DNA of 64,000 bases from Macrolepiota albuminosa (taxonomy: Eukaryota; Basidiomycota; Agaricomycetes; Agaricales; Agaricaceae), in contig JAMWFC010000067.1 in NCBI GenBank assembly GCA_027475525.1, positions 667,742 to 731,741 on the forward strand, given 5' to 3'. The notes below the pieces were generated by a model, which saw only the letters and a list, made by a program, of their open reading frames with translations, made no database searches and was not told where the DNA came from. Both the position numbers and the translations under genes were made by a program. Shown in pieces: positions 41,221 to 51,678 of the stretch (position 1 is the first letter of the stretch; every line of letters starts with the position of its first letter).

Positions 41221-42650
41221 AGAAGAAGAAGAAATCTGTTTATTCCGCCGGCAAGCCGCACTACAGGGCTAAGAGGCGGGGGTAAAGTACGGTTTGTACT
41301 CTACGCCTACTATACAATGTTGTCCGTTGTCGAGGTATGCCTGATTCTTAGTGTTTTGTAATATATCTTTCCTCGCAGAGTTTTCCGTGGCGTGTATAAT
41401 GACGTGGTCGCATCGCGAAGTACTTGTGTCTTTGCGTACGCGGGTTGTCCTGACCTCCCGTGGTGTGTGGTTCCTCGTCCTGCCTGTCCTGGGTTTCCAT
41501 CCCTTCGCTGTCGTCTTCCGTGCCTCCTCCCTATCCCTCTATCCTTTCCTCCTCCCTCTCTTCTGCCTCCCTACCTTCTCCTCGCTTTCTATCAGGCAGT
41601 ACGCGTCTTCCATCTCCCTTTCCATGCGCCTCCTCCACCTCTCCTCTTCTTCATCATTTTCATCGTCGTCTTCTGTCGGTGTCGGTTTTTGTGCTCGTTT
41701 CATACCCGTTTTTGTGAAAGCTCCGGTCTTGTCGAGGAACTTCGCCATCGCCTCTATCCCTTCTTTCGTACCCAGCAGCTTTCCCAGTGCGGTCCCTTGG
41801 TTTCCACATCGGTGCCAGTCTATTGGCGATGGCGAAGCCCCCGGTGGGTAGCTTCTTCCTCCATTCGTCTTGCTACATCTTGAGTGCCTTCTCTTTTACT
41901 CTCCTTTTGGCGTTCGTCATTGTCGTGTGGTCTACTGTCCACATTTCCGCTCCTCTCTTGGCTTCTTCATCTGCTCTCTCGTTCCCTACAACCGCTTCAT
42001 GACCAGGACACCACCCTATGTGTACTGTCCTGTCGTCCTGTCCTCCTAGGAAGGCATCAACATGGTGTGTGACGCTGACCATCTGTGCCTGTCCTGGGGC
42101 TGGTTTCGGTCCGTATGCTGCTGTCACTGCTGCGGTATTGTCAGCGTATATATGTACCTGCCTGTGTCGTTTTGTATATTCAGTGGCCGCCTTCGTTGCT
42201 TGCGCTATTCCCACCAGCTCGGCATCGTAGACCTCGGCGTTATGTCCGAGCCCTCCTCTGTCAGAGAAGATTTCACGCCCTCGATGGTAGCCTACCATTC
42301 CCCATCCTACAATCTTGCTCCTCCGGTTGGCATCTTCTCTCATGGACCCGTCTGAGTATACAACGATTCGGCTTTCATCCATTTCCAGGTTTCTCAGCCT
42401 CTCGTTGTGTTTTTCTGCCTCGACTGCTTTCTTGCATTCCTTGGGTGCTCCTGTAATCATTAGTCGGTTGCCGTATTCTTTGGCTGTCTTACGCCGTGGG
42501 GGTGAGATGAACGGATCTATTCTCTTGCCCTCCACTGGTCTAGATGTCAGGTTTGCTATCTTTTCCAGCTGTGTGGGTTTCATTTTCTTCTTCCCCCTTG
42601 TCTTCTTTCTGGATGGCAGCGGTGGTGGATTGGTCGCCTTGTTGTTTTGC
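41221..42650 (-). mobile_element. 5'-truncated non-LTR retrotransposon (LINE) end
   Basis: Minus-strand fragment holding an RNase H domain and a 3' tail: AATAAA at 41244-41239 followed by a (TTC)n run that ends at 41221. Truncation at the 5' side (near 42650) and a simple-repeat tail are LINE hallmarks. It starts exactly where the segmental duplication ends. Confidence 0.7.
41539..42583 (-). pseudogene. LINE RNase H domain and C-terminal tail
   Basis: Frame 42583-41873 carries RIVVYSDGSM (first Asp), VYDAELVGIAQA (Glu), VHIYADNTAAV (Asp) and CPGHEAVVGNERADEEAK (His and final Asp): a complete set of RNase HI catalytic residues as in LINE ORF2 C-termini. After a frameshift, frame 41748-41539 gives an acidic/basic tail (DDDENDEEEERWRRRMERE). 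The RT part is missing. Confidence 0.75.
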
Positions 42651-43600
42651 CTCCATTCCTCCGAACCTTTCTATAACCGGGTTAGTGTACTTTAATTTAT
42701 GTAGTCTATTTGCATAGCCCTCCACCATCATGTCCAGGGTGATTGCTTTTATCATGTTTTTATGAAGGTGTAATAAATCAAAATTCTCTCTCATATCAAT
42801 AGCAGAATGTAGAAGAGGATCAACCACAATATGGTGCAAATTCAGCACCTGTCCCTGACATCCTAATGCAATATAGAGTAGAATTATAGTAAAATAGTAA
42901 TGCAATTTCCTCTGTAACATAACACCTGTCCCTGACATCCTAATGCAATATAGAGTAGAATTATAGTAAAATAGTAATGCAATTTCCTCTGTAACATAAA
43001 GATAACTAATGCATCACGAAGGTACTGCACATGACCCACCAACAAGTCAGAGGGGGTAACGAGTCATTTGCATTTTTCTCCTCTTAATACAGTGTCTCTT
43101 CTTCTTCTGAGTATTGGATAGCAATATATTATGTATTCTCTGAAGTATCTTGCACATTTCAAGGTGCAAGTGGCATAAATGCCAAAGTTTTGCTCTATGG
43201 ACATTTTGATGCCTGAGTGATTTATGATGCGCTCACCATGATTCAGACATAATTCTATGCACAGTTTGCTCTACACCTGCTTGGTCAGGCAAGAACCATG
43301 GTCCAGTTAATGAAAGCAATCTCATCCCCTCCTCAGCAAATTTTGAGGTCCCCTGAACCACCATCATGTCCTCAGGAGAAGGCACCAGTGCTGTGTAATA
43401 TCATATCATGATATCTACTGTATTGTAACCAGGACCATGTAATGGAGCTCCACAGCCTATAAGATTATCCTAAGAGCTTAATTACATCTTAAACATCTTA
43501 TTTCGTGTCTGATATGATTTTTATGGATTTTATTTTAAGCCTCAAACCTAACCAACATCTGATATATAAAATCTCCATAGTCTACTACATATCTTGAATG
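42651..43600. other. Non-coding stretch with a 77-bp duplication and TAATGCAAT/ATGCATCAC motifs
   Basis: Contains TAATGCAAT and AATGCATCAC motifs that recur at 44316-44391 and, inverted, at about 44860-44900. These could be remnants of a non-autonomous element. No gene recognised. Confidence 0.35.
42846..42999. repeat. 77-bp tandem duplication 18
   Basis: 42846-42922 = 42923-42999; non-coding. Confidence 0.95.
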
Positions 43601-43609
43601 GACAATCTG

Positions 43610-44051
43610 AGATGCTGAAAAGGCTCGTTTAAAAGCGATTGCTGCAGAGGAAAGGGTACAGCAGAAGCTTGCTGCTGAAGCTAGGAGGGCAGAAGAGAGA
43701 GAAAGGAAGAAGTCTGAAGCAGAGGCAGCAAAGGCACTGAAGAGGATGGAGGCAGAGCAGGAGAGAGCAAGGAAAAAGGCTGAGAAAGAAGCAAGCAGGT
43801 CAAAGGCAGAACAAAGGAAGCGAAAGGAGAGAGACACACACCATGAAGAAGATGAGAATTCCCCTCCTATCCCTTCTGAACTTCCTGTTCAAAAGCATCC
43901 TTGACCCACTCCTTGTCGGATAGTTTCTCTCACCACAGCATCCAATCTTGCAGCTGATCTTGACAAAACATCAGCAATTGCTGATGGAAACATGCCTGGT
44001 TGGAATCTTGAGACAATCAACCCCCAGTTGCGACCAAATGTGCAGATATGA
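43610..44051 (+). pseudogene. Charged coiled-coil coding remnant
   Basis: An open frame without a good start reads KARLKAIAAEERVQQKLAAE, then ARRAEERERKKSEAEAAKAL and KRMEAEQERARKKAEKEA, a long single alpha-helix or coiled coil. It ends with HHEEDENSPPIPSELP and, past a TGA, ASNLAADLDKTSAIADGNMP. Low complexity prevents family assignment; it may be an exon of a gene or of a transposon protein. Confidence 0.35.
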
Positions 44052-44352
44052 GCGCATTGAGCTGGCATCCAGGAGAAATTACATCACCCGAAGCACTCCT
44101 TGGCATTCTCCAACATTGACTCATTTCTCACTCAAAGACGGTTTTTGTCAAAAAACATTTATAGCACAACTAATACACATTGTAAAATTAATGAATCCTA
44201 GACTTGCAACAATAAATGAGTTATTTAACAGACTGTATACTCAGTTTTGTGCAAAGTGGACAGAAAAATGTGTGGAAAGACAGTTTTGTTCAAATGACCC
44301 GTTAGTGGGTCATGTGCAGTAATGCAATTTCTTCTGTAACCTTATACATAAC

Positions 44353-44391
44353 TAATGCATCACTTATGCATTTACAGTCAGTGATGCATTA
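44353..44391. repeat. Perfect 12-bp inverted repeat, 15-nt loop
   Basis: TAATGCATCACT at 44353-44364 and AGTGATGCATTA at 44380-44391. It shares the ATGCATCAC motif seen at 43008 and 44889. Confidence 0.7.
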
Positions 44392-44424
44392 CTCAATTTC
44401 TAAATGCAGAAAAATGCATCAACA

Positions 44425-44497
44425 AAGGATTGAACAGAGGATATTTTATGTAAGTAAGCAGGAAATCAACGATATAACCAATAGACCACCGTGCCAT
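44425..44497 (-). repeat. tRNA-like sequence (SINE head or tRNA pseudogene)
   Basis: On the minus strand GGCACGGTGGTCTATTGG resembles an internal A box (TGGTCTATTGG), and TGTTCAATCC about 40 nt later resembles a B box, with tRNA-like spacing. No intact cloverleaf can be asserted. Confidence 0.45.
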
Positions 44498-44654
44498 TTA
44501 AAATAATGTAAGTCACGGACTATAGATACTGTTGCAAGACCTGTCTAGTGCTGACACCAGTCAGCTGGTTAGGCCTTGTTGGTTAGAGTTTTGTTAGTTA
44601 GGTATTAGGGCTTAGTTAAAGGTTTGGTTAAGGCTTAGGACAGGGATATTTATT

Positions 44655-44677
44655 AAAGGGGAGCTTGTCTCCCCTTT
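44655..44677. repeat. 9-bp hairpin
   Basis: AAAGGGGAG / CTCCCCTTT with a five-base loop. Confidence 0.6.
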
Positions 44678-44707
44678 ACTACATGCGCTCTTTTACTTTC
44701 GTTATTG

Positions 44708-44790
44708 AGGCAACTTAGTCAAATGGTTAATGCTGTTAATTATCATGTGTTCAGGTTTGTGATGCACATGTTTGAGTCTCGGTATTGCCA
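44708..44790 (+). repeat. tRNA-like sequence (Leu/Ser-like layout)
   Basis: Starts GGCAAC and ends TTGCC (five paired acceptor-stem positions), with TTAGTCAAATGG as A box and TGTTTGAGTCTC as B box. The spacing leaves room for a long variable arm. It may be a tRNA-derived SINE head or a degenerate tRNA gene. Confidence 0.45.
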
Positions 44791-45165
44791 TGTTTTAGTA
44801 ATTCTTTTCTTGCCTTACTAATGCATTAATTGCACCATATAAGTTACACTAGATATTGCATTACTATTCTACTGTAATTCTACCACATTATGCATCACGA
44901 TGTTGGGGTCAGCTAAATTCAGACAAATGACAAATTCTTGAGAGCAAAAATGCTATTGTGCACACAAAAATACACTTTTGAATCTTGTTTTTCATCTTTT
45001 GTGAATGCTGCTGAACTGAAAGGGGGTTTCAAAGTGTCCAAATCGCTAAACCCAACCTATCTATGAGTGTTGAAGAAATCAGTGCTGGAGGGGCCCCCAT
45101 ATCAATTAGTGCATCCTTGACAAGCATAGGAGCAATAGAAAGAGCCAAAACAAAGCAGGAATATG

Positions 45166-46525
45166 TCAAATAAGAAGGGAGCACATAATCAGATTCAGCA
45201 TCACTGCTGTTGTCAAGAAATTATCAAATATGGTGATAGAACCACCACTCCTATTCCTGCCTCCTCCTTTGTTACCCTTACTTTTCAGAATCTTTGCATG
45301 AGCATCCACTACAAAGGCAGGAGTGAGCTTACACTTCTCATACTCTGCCAACATTAAAGGTTTTTTGCCTTCAAAACACTCCCATGCACAATGAGTCATG
45401 GGAAGTTTTTGGCCATGGTAACAGCTACTGTGCTGGTCAAGGATTGTACATTCTTCAGTCATTAGCACATAAACATAGATGCATGAGCCCAATGTCATGC
45501 CAGGCTTAGATTCTCCCTCATCACAACTCATCCCACTGCTGATAGACTCTCCTGTTCTCATGAACTTAGAAGTATTGGTGATATTTTTCAATTGATTCTT
45601 AGTTGATTGAGCAATAGAATTAGCAAGATGTTTGCTCAACTGACCCTTTTGTCCTTTGAGAATAATATTGAGATTAGAAACAGCACAAAGCCAGACATAA
45701 AAATCCTTGATGTTGTCAAGGCATCCATCTTTATTTTATTGGAGAGAGTATATTTGTGTTGCAAGTCATCCTGGCAATGCAGTAAGAGGTGATCACATCT
45801 TCTCAGGTGTGATGTAAAAGCAAGGGTGTGTGCTTAATGTGTTGTTGGCTTCTTTTAAATTACTCACCCACTCTCTAAAATTCTCATCCTCCTTTTGCTT
45901 CAATGTAAGCCTCTGAGCCACCTCCCACATCCAATTAGTGGCAAAAACCAAGCTCCTCAAGTGTGCCATAAATATTGAAAAGGTAAGCTGCCTCAACTCC
46001 TCTTCATTTTCTTTTACCCATGCATGCACATCAGAAGAGTCAATATTATACATCACTTTCTCTACCCTCTCCTTCTCCTTAACACCTTTGTGACTGAAGT
46101 TATGCTTGGCACTATATTTGAAGGCATCCAATTGACAAGGTCCAATAGACTCTTGGCAATGATGGGTGCATGACTTGCTAGAACTTGTGTTACCTACACT
46201 GTATAACTAATAAGACCACTCTTCACCATGTTAAAAACAAGAGGATGGAGATGTTTAAAAAATTCTTCAGAGTCAGAGGAAGGCAGGGATGTGGAGGTAC
46301 ATGACACAGACCAAGAATCTGGGCTAGTCAATGAGCAAGACGGTGCCTCCAGCATGACAGGACTGGAATAGGACAAGGCTGAAAGACACAAGACAAGACA
46401 GCTACTGTACAAAGATGTGGCAGGGAACAAGGACAAGAACAAACACAAGACAGGGAATGAAAATGAGGTCTTGAATAAGAACAGGAATAAGAACAAAGAT
46501 GATCAGCACCAGGGTAGGGCATCAC
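45166..46525 (-). pseudogene. Gag-like relic F2, paralogue of F1
   Basis: Blocks in order: low-complexity Ser/Cys/Phe-rich leader (46525-46194), capsid-like part (KVMYNIDSSDVHAWVKENEE, LTFSIFMAHLRSLVFATNW; 46131-45793), then 45639-45166 with SKHLANSIAQSTKNQLKNIT and a Cys/His segment (CTILDQHSSCYH ... HCAWEC). The capsid-like and SKHLA blocks correspond to F1 (10457-11540). Frames are broken between blocks. Confidence 0.55.
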
Positions 46526-46559
46526 AATGGTATGTGTCCTACATTGTATGGGAGCTTGC

Positions 46560-47596
46560 TTTGTGCTGTATCATATGTGTCCAGCAGAGTCCACTCAGTC
46601 TCCACAGTGCTGTAGAATACAGAGCTGTGGAAATATTACAATGTGCTGTATGACATGGTCCAGTGAATCAATAAAAGGTGCACACATGCAGGCCCAGTGG
46701 ATGCCAGTGGACACTAGCGGATTATGTGTCAGTGGCTGCTAGCGAGCATCAGCCCATTGATAAAAATCTCCTCCATTAGCAGACATCAGAGCATGATGAA
46801 ATCCTCTTCAAGGTTTCCTACTTCCCTCCCCTCTCCCTTTTTCCCCACAACAACTTGAGGCTGCATGCCTCCCCTTCCCTCCTTTTCTCACCCTAATGCC
46901 AGCAAACATCCACAAAAGGGCCCTGCAGACCTATGCAGGCCTACACATGCCACCAGTGGACATCCACACAGACCTATGTCAGCCCACTCTACACAGGCTC
47001 ATGAGAGCTGGTTGGACTAAAAAAAGGGACCCTACATCTTGTTCTTCACATTTCTGTGAGGGGGAATCAAATTCCCAGTCTTGGAGAAGCCTCTAGCAAC
47101 AGAACACATTGATAATTTATTCATTACACCACAGGTCTGATACTAATAGATAGAATTTAAGGTCAGATAACACAATAAATAGTGGCCCCCCAATGTTTCT
47201 GCAGGTCCTGCATAGATATTTAGAGGTGAAAGGGGGGCAGCACACTCCAGAAGAGTTTGTGTGGCTTGAAAGGGGGTGTTGGCATCAGCTGGCATCCATT
47301 AGCATTTGTTGGGCATTTGCTGGCATCTATCAGCAACCTTTGGCAATGCTCAGCATCACCTGGCATCTGCTGGCATCAGGGTGGGAAAGAGGAAAAAGGG
47401 GTGCATGGGCCTCTGCTGCATGGGATGGCATCTGGAAGAGCATGGGGAGTGGCAGAAGAGGAATGTGGGTGTGGAGAAAGAGGGGGAAGAGAGAAGAGGA
47501 GGGATGTGGATGTCTGCTGGCATGCCAGCAAATATAGCAGATGTTGGACATCAGATCAGAAGGGAGGAGGGAAGTGGGGTGTGTGGGCCATCCTGC
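46560..47596. other. Low-complexity region with degenerate GCTGGCAT repeats
   Basis: GCTGGCATY and CAGTGGA/CATCAGC motifs recur irregularly (46680-46760, 47280-47380). A perfect 16-bp palindrome TGCTGGCATGCCAGCA lies at 47515-47530. No credible gene. Confidence 0.5.
47053..47134 (-). repeat. tRNA-like sequence
   Basis: On the minus strand TGGTGTAATGAA resembles an A box and GAATTTGATTCCC a B box at tRNA spacing. Weaker than the two at 44.4 and 44.7 kb. Confidence 0.35.
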
Positions 47597-48094
47597 TGTA
47601 AGGGCGACTTCTGGAGGCTGTGGCTCAGTCACACAGCTGGCAGAGGGAGATTCAAAGTGTATTAGAATATATAGTGACAATATCATGATAACTACTCACC
47701 TGGCAGAGGAAGATCCAAAGAGAACAAATCTAGGAATTCCCTATACCAGGTTGGATGCTTCTGGGGCCTCTGAAGCATGGGAAACAACTGTACAGTACAA
47801 CAAAACCTTAAAAACTCAAAAATTGCCTACACAAATAATTGCACAAATAAGGGGCAAACTCTGGCAAACTCTGGCTTATGTGAGCAGTCTGGAAGTGGTG
47901 CTGAAGGGCCCACACTTGTCTAGATGGTAGCTAAAGAACCAGAGCACCTCAAGAGCTGAGAATAATACTAACAGATAGTGTTGAAAGAATAGAAACAGTA
48001 AAATAAGATAGTGTCAGAAGAAATAAGAGAATGAATAAAAAGAGAGTGAAGAGATAAGAAGTAAAAGAAGGAAGAAATGAGGAGTCTCCTGACA
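47597..48094 (-). mobile_element. Solo LTR of the element B family
   Basis: 498 bp in inverted orientation, flanked on both sides by CCTGC (47592-47596, 48095-48099). A clean five-base target duplication around a single LTR means LTR-LTR recombination removed the rest of the element. Confidence 0.9.
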
Positions 48095-48099
48095 CCTGC

Positions 48100-49109
48100 A
48101 TTGTGGACAGATAAGACACACATTTATAGCATGTAGCAATGGAGGGCTCAGTCTCTGAGGGCAGAATAGAGTCAGAATTTATATATGAGCTTCTGCATAT
48201 CCTGGAAGAGGATGTTGTAGTGTTAGAGGTGCTCTGAGTAGTGCTGAGAGACATGTATTTGAAGGTAGACCAGTAGAAGAAAGAACTGTGAAGGAGAACT
48301 GAGAAAATGTGAGAGAATGTGATTTATGCAGAAGCAAAGTGATGAAAGTAATGCAACAGGTAGTGGTACAAATAAGAGATGTCCCAAAGCATGTGACCAT
48401 GACTCAGTTGTTCAAAACATATTCTGCATTCATCCTGTGCCTCTGTTCTGTGGAATGTCAATACACTTACATTATACACTTTAGAACATTGTAGAAATTT
48501 CTGGAAAAACACTTGTTGAAAGTTATATAAACTGTTTCTAACAGGTGTTTCTCTAGAAATCTCTACCATGTATTGATGTGAGAATGCACTTGCAATGAGG
48601 CAGTTAACCTCAATATTTCAAAATGCTATAAGTGATATCATGCCTGTATATCTAGTAATTAACAAAAACTTCTCCAATGACTCAAAGGATTATATTATAT
48701 CTCATGCTACAATTCATTAGAAATGTTTTAGCTGACACTGTATAGAAATATGTCAGAAATACAAAGAATAAGTCATTGCAATTCTTTGATTATAAGTTCA
48801 GCTGCATTTTATATAATTATTAAACATATCATTGTATTAAATCCAAGTTATTATACACTACGTGAGAGATTATTAATTGATCTATGTATTCTGCTGTTCA
48901 AATGTGGCCATCTAAGAAATTCCAATCTTTCGGAAGAGAAAAAAAAAAGAATCAAGTATGGATTAAACACCTACTAATTTTGACTGAATGTTAATTGGGA
49001 AGTAAAATGATTAGTATACAATAGTCTTGCTATAAATCAATTTATAAAGGCATAATTGAACAATTTGGCAAAGAAATATTCAAAATGTTTTAAATTGAGA
49101 TAAGTAGAT
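48100..49109. other. AT-rich non-coding DNA
   Basis: No reading frame or repeat family recognised; CpG-poor. Confidence 0.45.
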
Positions 49110-49382
49110 ATAAATGTAACTATTTACCTGGCAGATGAAGATCTGAAGAGAACAAGTTAAGTTTATAAATTTTCTATGGAATTTTAAAAGATTTAGAGCA
49201 ATAGCCACAGTGTAAAAAATAACCATACAGTTCTGCCTGCACAACTGAGGGTGCCCATTAGTATGTATGCAGTATATATATTTAACTGCCTGATTTATTT
49301 TCAGTATAACAATGCCACATAATATTCTGACAATGGCATGTTTACAGTGGCATACAAACCTAAAATGGGGAGTCCTCTGACA
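49110..49382 (-). repeat. Degenerate B-family LTR relic
   Basis: Similarity to the inverted LTR is visible at ACCTGGCAGATGAAGATC...AGAGAACAAG (49124-49157) and at the end GGAGTCCTCTGACA (49369-49382), with heavy drift to A/T between. Confidence 0.5.
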
Positions 49383-49458
49383 AATAGCCACCATAAATGT
49401 GCCTGACAATTCTGTCATAGTTATCACACCTATTGTTGCACTATGGATAAAGCAACTT

Positions 49459-49712
49459 TGTCAGGGAACTCCTCATTTTCTCACTCTTCATTCCTTTATT
49501 CTCTCTTTATTCATTCTCTTATTTCTGCTGTCATTCTTTTACCTTACTGCTTCTACTCTTTCAACACTATCTGTTGATACTATTCTCAGCTCTTGAGGTG
49601 CTCTGGTTCTTTAGCTATCATTCAGACAAGTGTGGGCCCTTCAGTACCACTTTCAGACCACTTATATAAGCCAGAGTTTGCCTTTCTGACCTCCAAAGTC
49701 TAGAGTTTTCCT
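49459..49712 (+). repeat. Left half of a split B-family LTR
   Basis: Begins TGTCAGGGAACTCC and matches the LTR to GAGTTTTCCT, where unrelated sequence starts. The rest of the same LTR appears at 51419-51673. Outer flanks AACTT (49454-49458) and AACCT (51674-51678) look like a slightly mutated target duplication. Confidence 0.7.
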
Positions 49713-50050
49713 GCTGATATGACGCTGTACCAGCAGTCAGAGACACACCATGCACCAGAAGTCAAAATAAACATTTAATTATGGGCTGAAAACTGTAAGC
49801 CTCCTAGTAGCAGTCTCAACAAAAATATATCTCCAAAAACACCCCAATAAATACACAGAAAAGTACAGAACAACAGGCAAGGACCAGCTCAAACTATCAG
49901 CTCAACAATAGTCCTGGGAAGGGGAAGCATGGAAGCTGGCAGAGCAGACGGAATAAGATGAAATTGGGATATTATTATTGTCATTGACAATTATAATCGC
50001 ATGGAAGCCGGCTGAGCAGACAGAATAGGATGAAATTGGGATATTATTAT

Positions 50051-50505
50051 TGTCAGGGGACTCCTCATTCCTTTCTTCTTTCACTCTTTATTTCTTCACT
50101 CTCCTTTCATTCACTTCCTTATTTCTTCTATCATTCTCTCATTTTGCTGTTACTACTTTTTCAACACTATCTGTTAGTACTATTCTCAACCTTTGAGGTG
50201 CTCTGGTTCTTTAGCTATCACTCAGACAAGTGTGGGCCCTTCAGCACCGCTCCAGGCTGCTTAGATAAGCTGGAGTTTGCCTTTCTGACTTCTAAAGTCC
50301 GGAGTTTTCCTCCCTTGTTTGCACACTTGTTTGGTTAGTCAATTTTCGAGTTTTTAAGGTTTTGTTGTACTGTACAGTTGTTTTCCATGCTTCAGAGGCC
50401 CCAGAAGCGTCCAACCTGGCATAGGGAATCCCCAGACTTGTTCTCTTTGGATCTCCCTCTGCCAGCTGTGTGACTGAGCCACAGCCTCTAGAGGTCGCCC
50501 TTACA
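50051..50505 (+). mobile_element. Solo LTR of the element B family (455 bp)
   Basis: TGTCAGGGGA...CCCTTACA, flanked by ATTAT on both sides (50046-50050, 50506-50510). Relative to the 499-bp form it lacks a segment around GGTGAGTAGC. Confidence 0.9.
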
Positions 50506-50600
50506 ATTATAATAACTCAATTTTGTTATCAAATCAGTTAATGTTTGATTGGACATAACTGGAAGGGGGAAAGGAAAGAAGCAGGAGATGCAGGGAGGCG

Positions 50601-50754
50601 CTAAAAGAGGAAAGAAGGATCTATGAATGGGATCATGCTAAATGGAGCTCAAGCAAATGGGGAAGTGGCAATCCGAACTAAAAGAGGAAAGAAGGATCTA
50701 TGAATGGGATCATGCTAAATGGAGCTCAAGCAAATGGGGAAGTGGCAATCAGAA
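50601..50754. repeat. 77-bp tandem duplication 19
   Basis: 50601-50677 and 50678-50754; non-coding. Confidence 0.9.
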
Positions 50755-50784
50755 ACATCCGGAAGAATGGTGGAACAAGAAGTT

Positions 50785-50938
50785 GAATGGTGGAACGGGT
50801 GGCACTGAAACAGGCCTCCCAAAAGGGAAATTGGACTATCAAATATGTTCTGGAAGTGGGAGAATGGTGGAACGGGTGGCACTGAAACAGGCCTCCCAAA
50901 AGGGAAATTGGACTATCAAATATGTTCTGGAAGTGGGA
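50785..50938. repeat. 77-bp tandem duplication 20
   Basis: 50785-50861 and 50862-50938; non-coding. Confidence 0.9.
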
Positions 50939-51052
50939 GAGTTTCTGACAAAGAGTCATATGTAGATAGTGGTCTGTGCACCAGAAAAACAGTATAAATA
51001 GCCCAAGTTTAGTAGAGAATAGACAGGCAATTGATAGGCAAAGGCTCAGTGA

Positions 51053-51206
51053 TTCCCAGGGAGTGAATTGCTTAGGCCGGAGTTTGTTGAGAAACCTCCA
51101 TTTTCTGGAATATTATTATTCTCATTCAATTCCCAGGGAGTGAATTGCTTAGGCCGGAGTTTGTTGAGAAACCTCCATTTTCTGGAATATTATTATTCTC
51201 ATTCAA
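51053..51206. repeat. 77-bp tandem duplication 21
   Basis: 51053-51129 = 51130-51206; non-coding. Confidence 0.95.
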
Positions 51207-51418
51207 CATTATAATACCTCAAAGTTTCTGCTTTCTGCAAGATTATTGAAAGCATTCAACATTATAAGAGCTCAAAACCTCTGCTTTTTGCAAAATTATT
51301 AAAAGCATTCAAAACAATAATTATCTCTTTTATCATCAAAGTCAGTGTGGATTGAAGGTCATATTCTACACTAGCAAGCCCTGAACTATCAGTAATACTT
51401 ACACCAAGTACTACACTG

Positions 51419-51673
51419 CCTTATTTGTGCACTTGTTTGTTTAGGCAATTTTGAGTTTTTAAGGTTTTGTTGTACTGTACAGTTGTTTCCCATGCTTTAG
51501 AGGCCCCAGAAGCATCCAACCTGGCATAGGGAATCTCTAAACTTGTTCTCTTTCAATCTCCCTCTGCCAGGTGAGTAGTTCTTATGATATTGTCAATATA
51601 TACTCTAATACACTTTGAATCTCCCTCTGCCAGCTGTGTGACTGAGCTATAGCCTCCAGAAGTTGCCCTTACA
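51419..51673 (+). repeat. Right half of the split B-family LTR
   Basis: Matches the LTR from CCTTATTTGTGCAC to CCCTTACA. See 49459-49712. Confidence 0.7.
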
Positions 51674-51678
51674 AACCT

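Larger units (their letters stand above)
49713..51418. mobile_element. Sequence inserted in the split LTR (unidentified element)
   Basis: About 1.7 kb separating the two LTR halves. It contains a solo LTR (50051-50505), an approximately 72-bp imperfect direct repeat around 49925-50050, three 77-bp assembly duplications, and a TATA-like AGTATAAATAG near 50990 followed by sequence ending in ATACTTACA. This could be the R-U5 end of another LTR. No coding region identified. Confidence 0.35.

Noticed and set aside
41351..42456. Plus-strand ORFs over the LINE
   Set aside because: They are Ser/Leu-rich complements of the RNase H and charged tail on the minus strand.
43535..43837. Minus-strand Ser/Phe-rich ORF
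   Set aside because: Shadow of the charged coiled-coil frame on the plus strand.
44655..44677. Hairpin as a transcription terminator
   Set aside because: Eukaryotic context and no adjacent gene; kept only as a hairpin.
49925..50050. Direct repeat near 50 kb as another 77-bp artefact
   Set aside because: The offset is about 72 bp and the copies have several differences, so it is a different, probably natural, duplication.
119..51206. 77-bp repeats as minisatellites or target-site duplications
   Set aside because: Every locus has exactly two units with the same offset but unrelated sequence, and many interrupt conserved protein motifs that become continuous with one copy.
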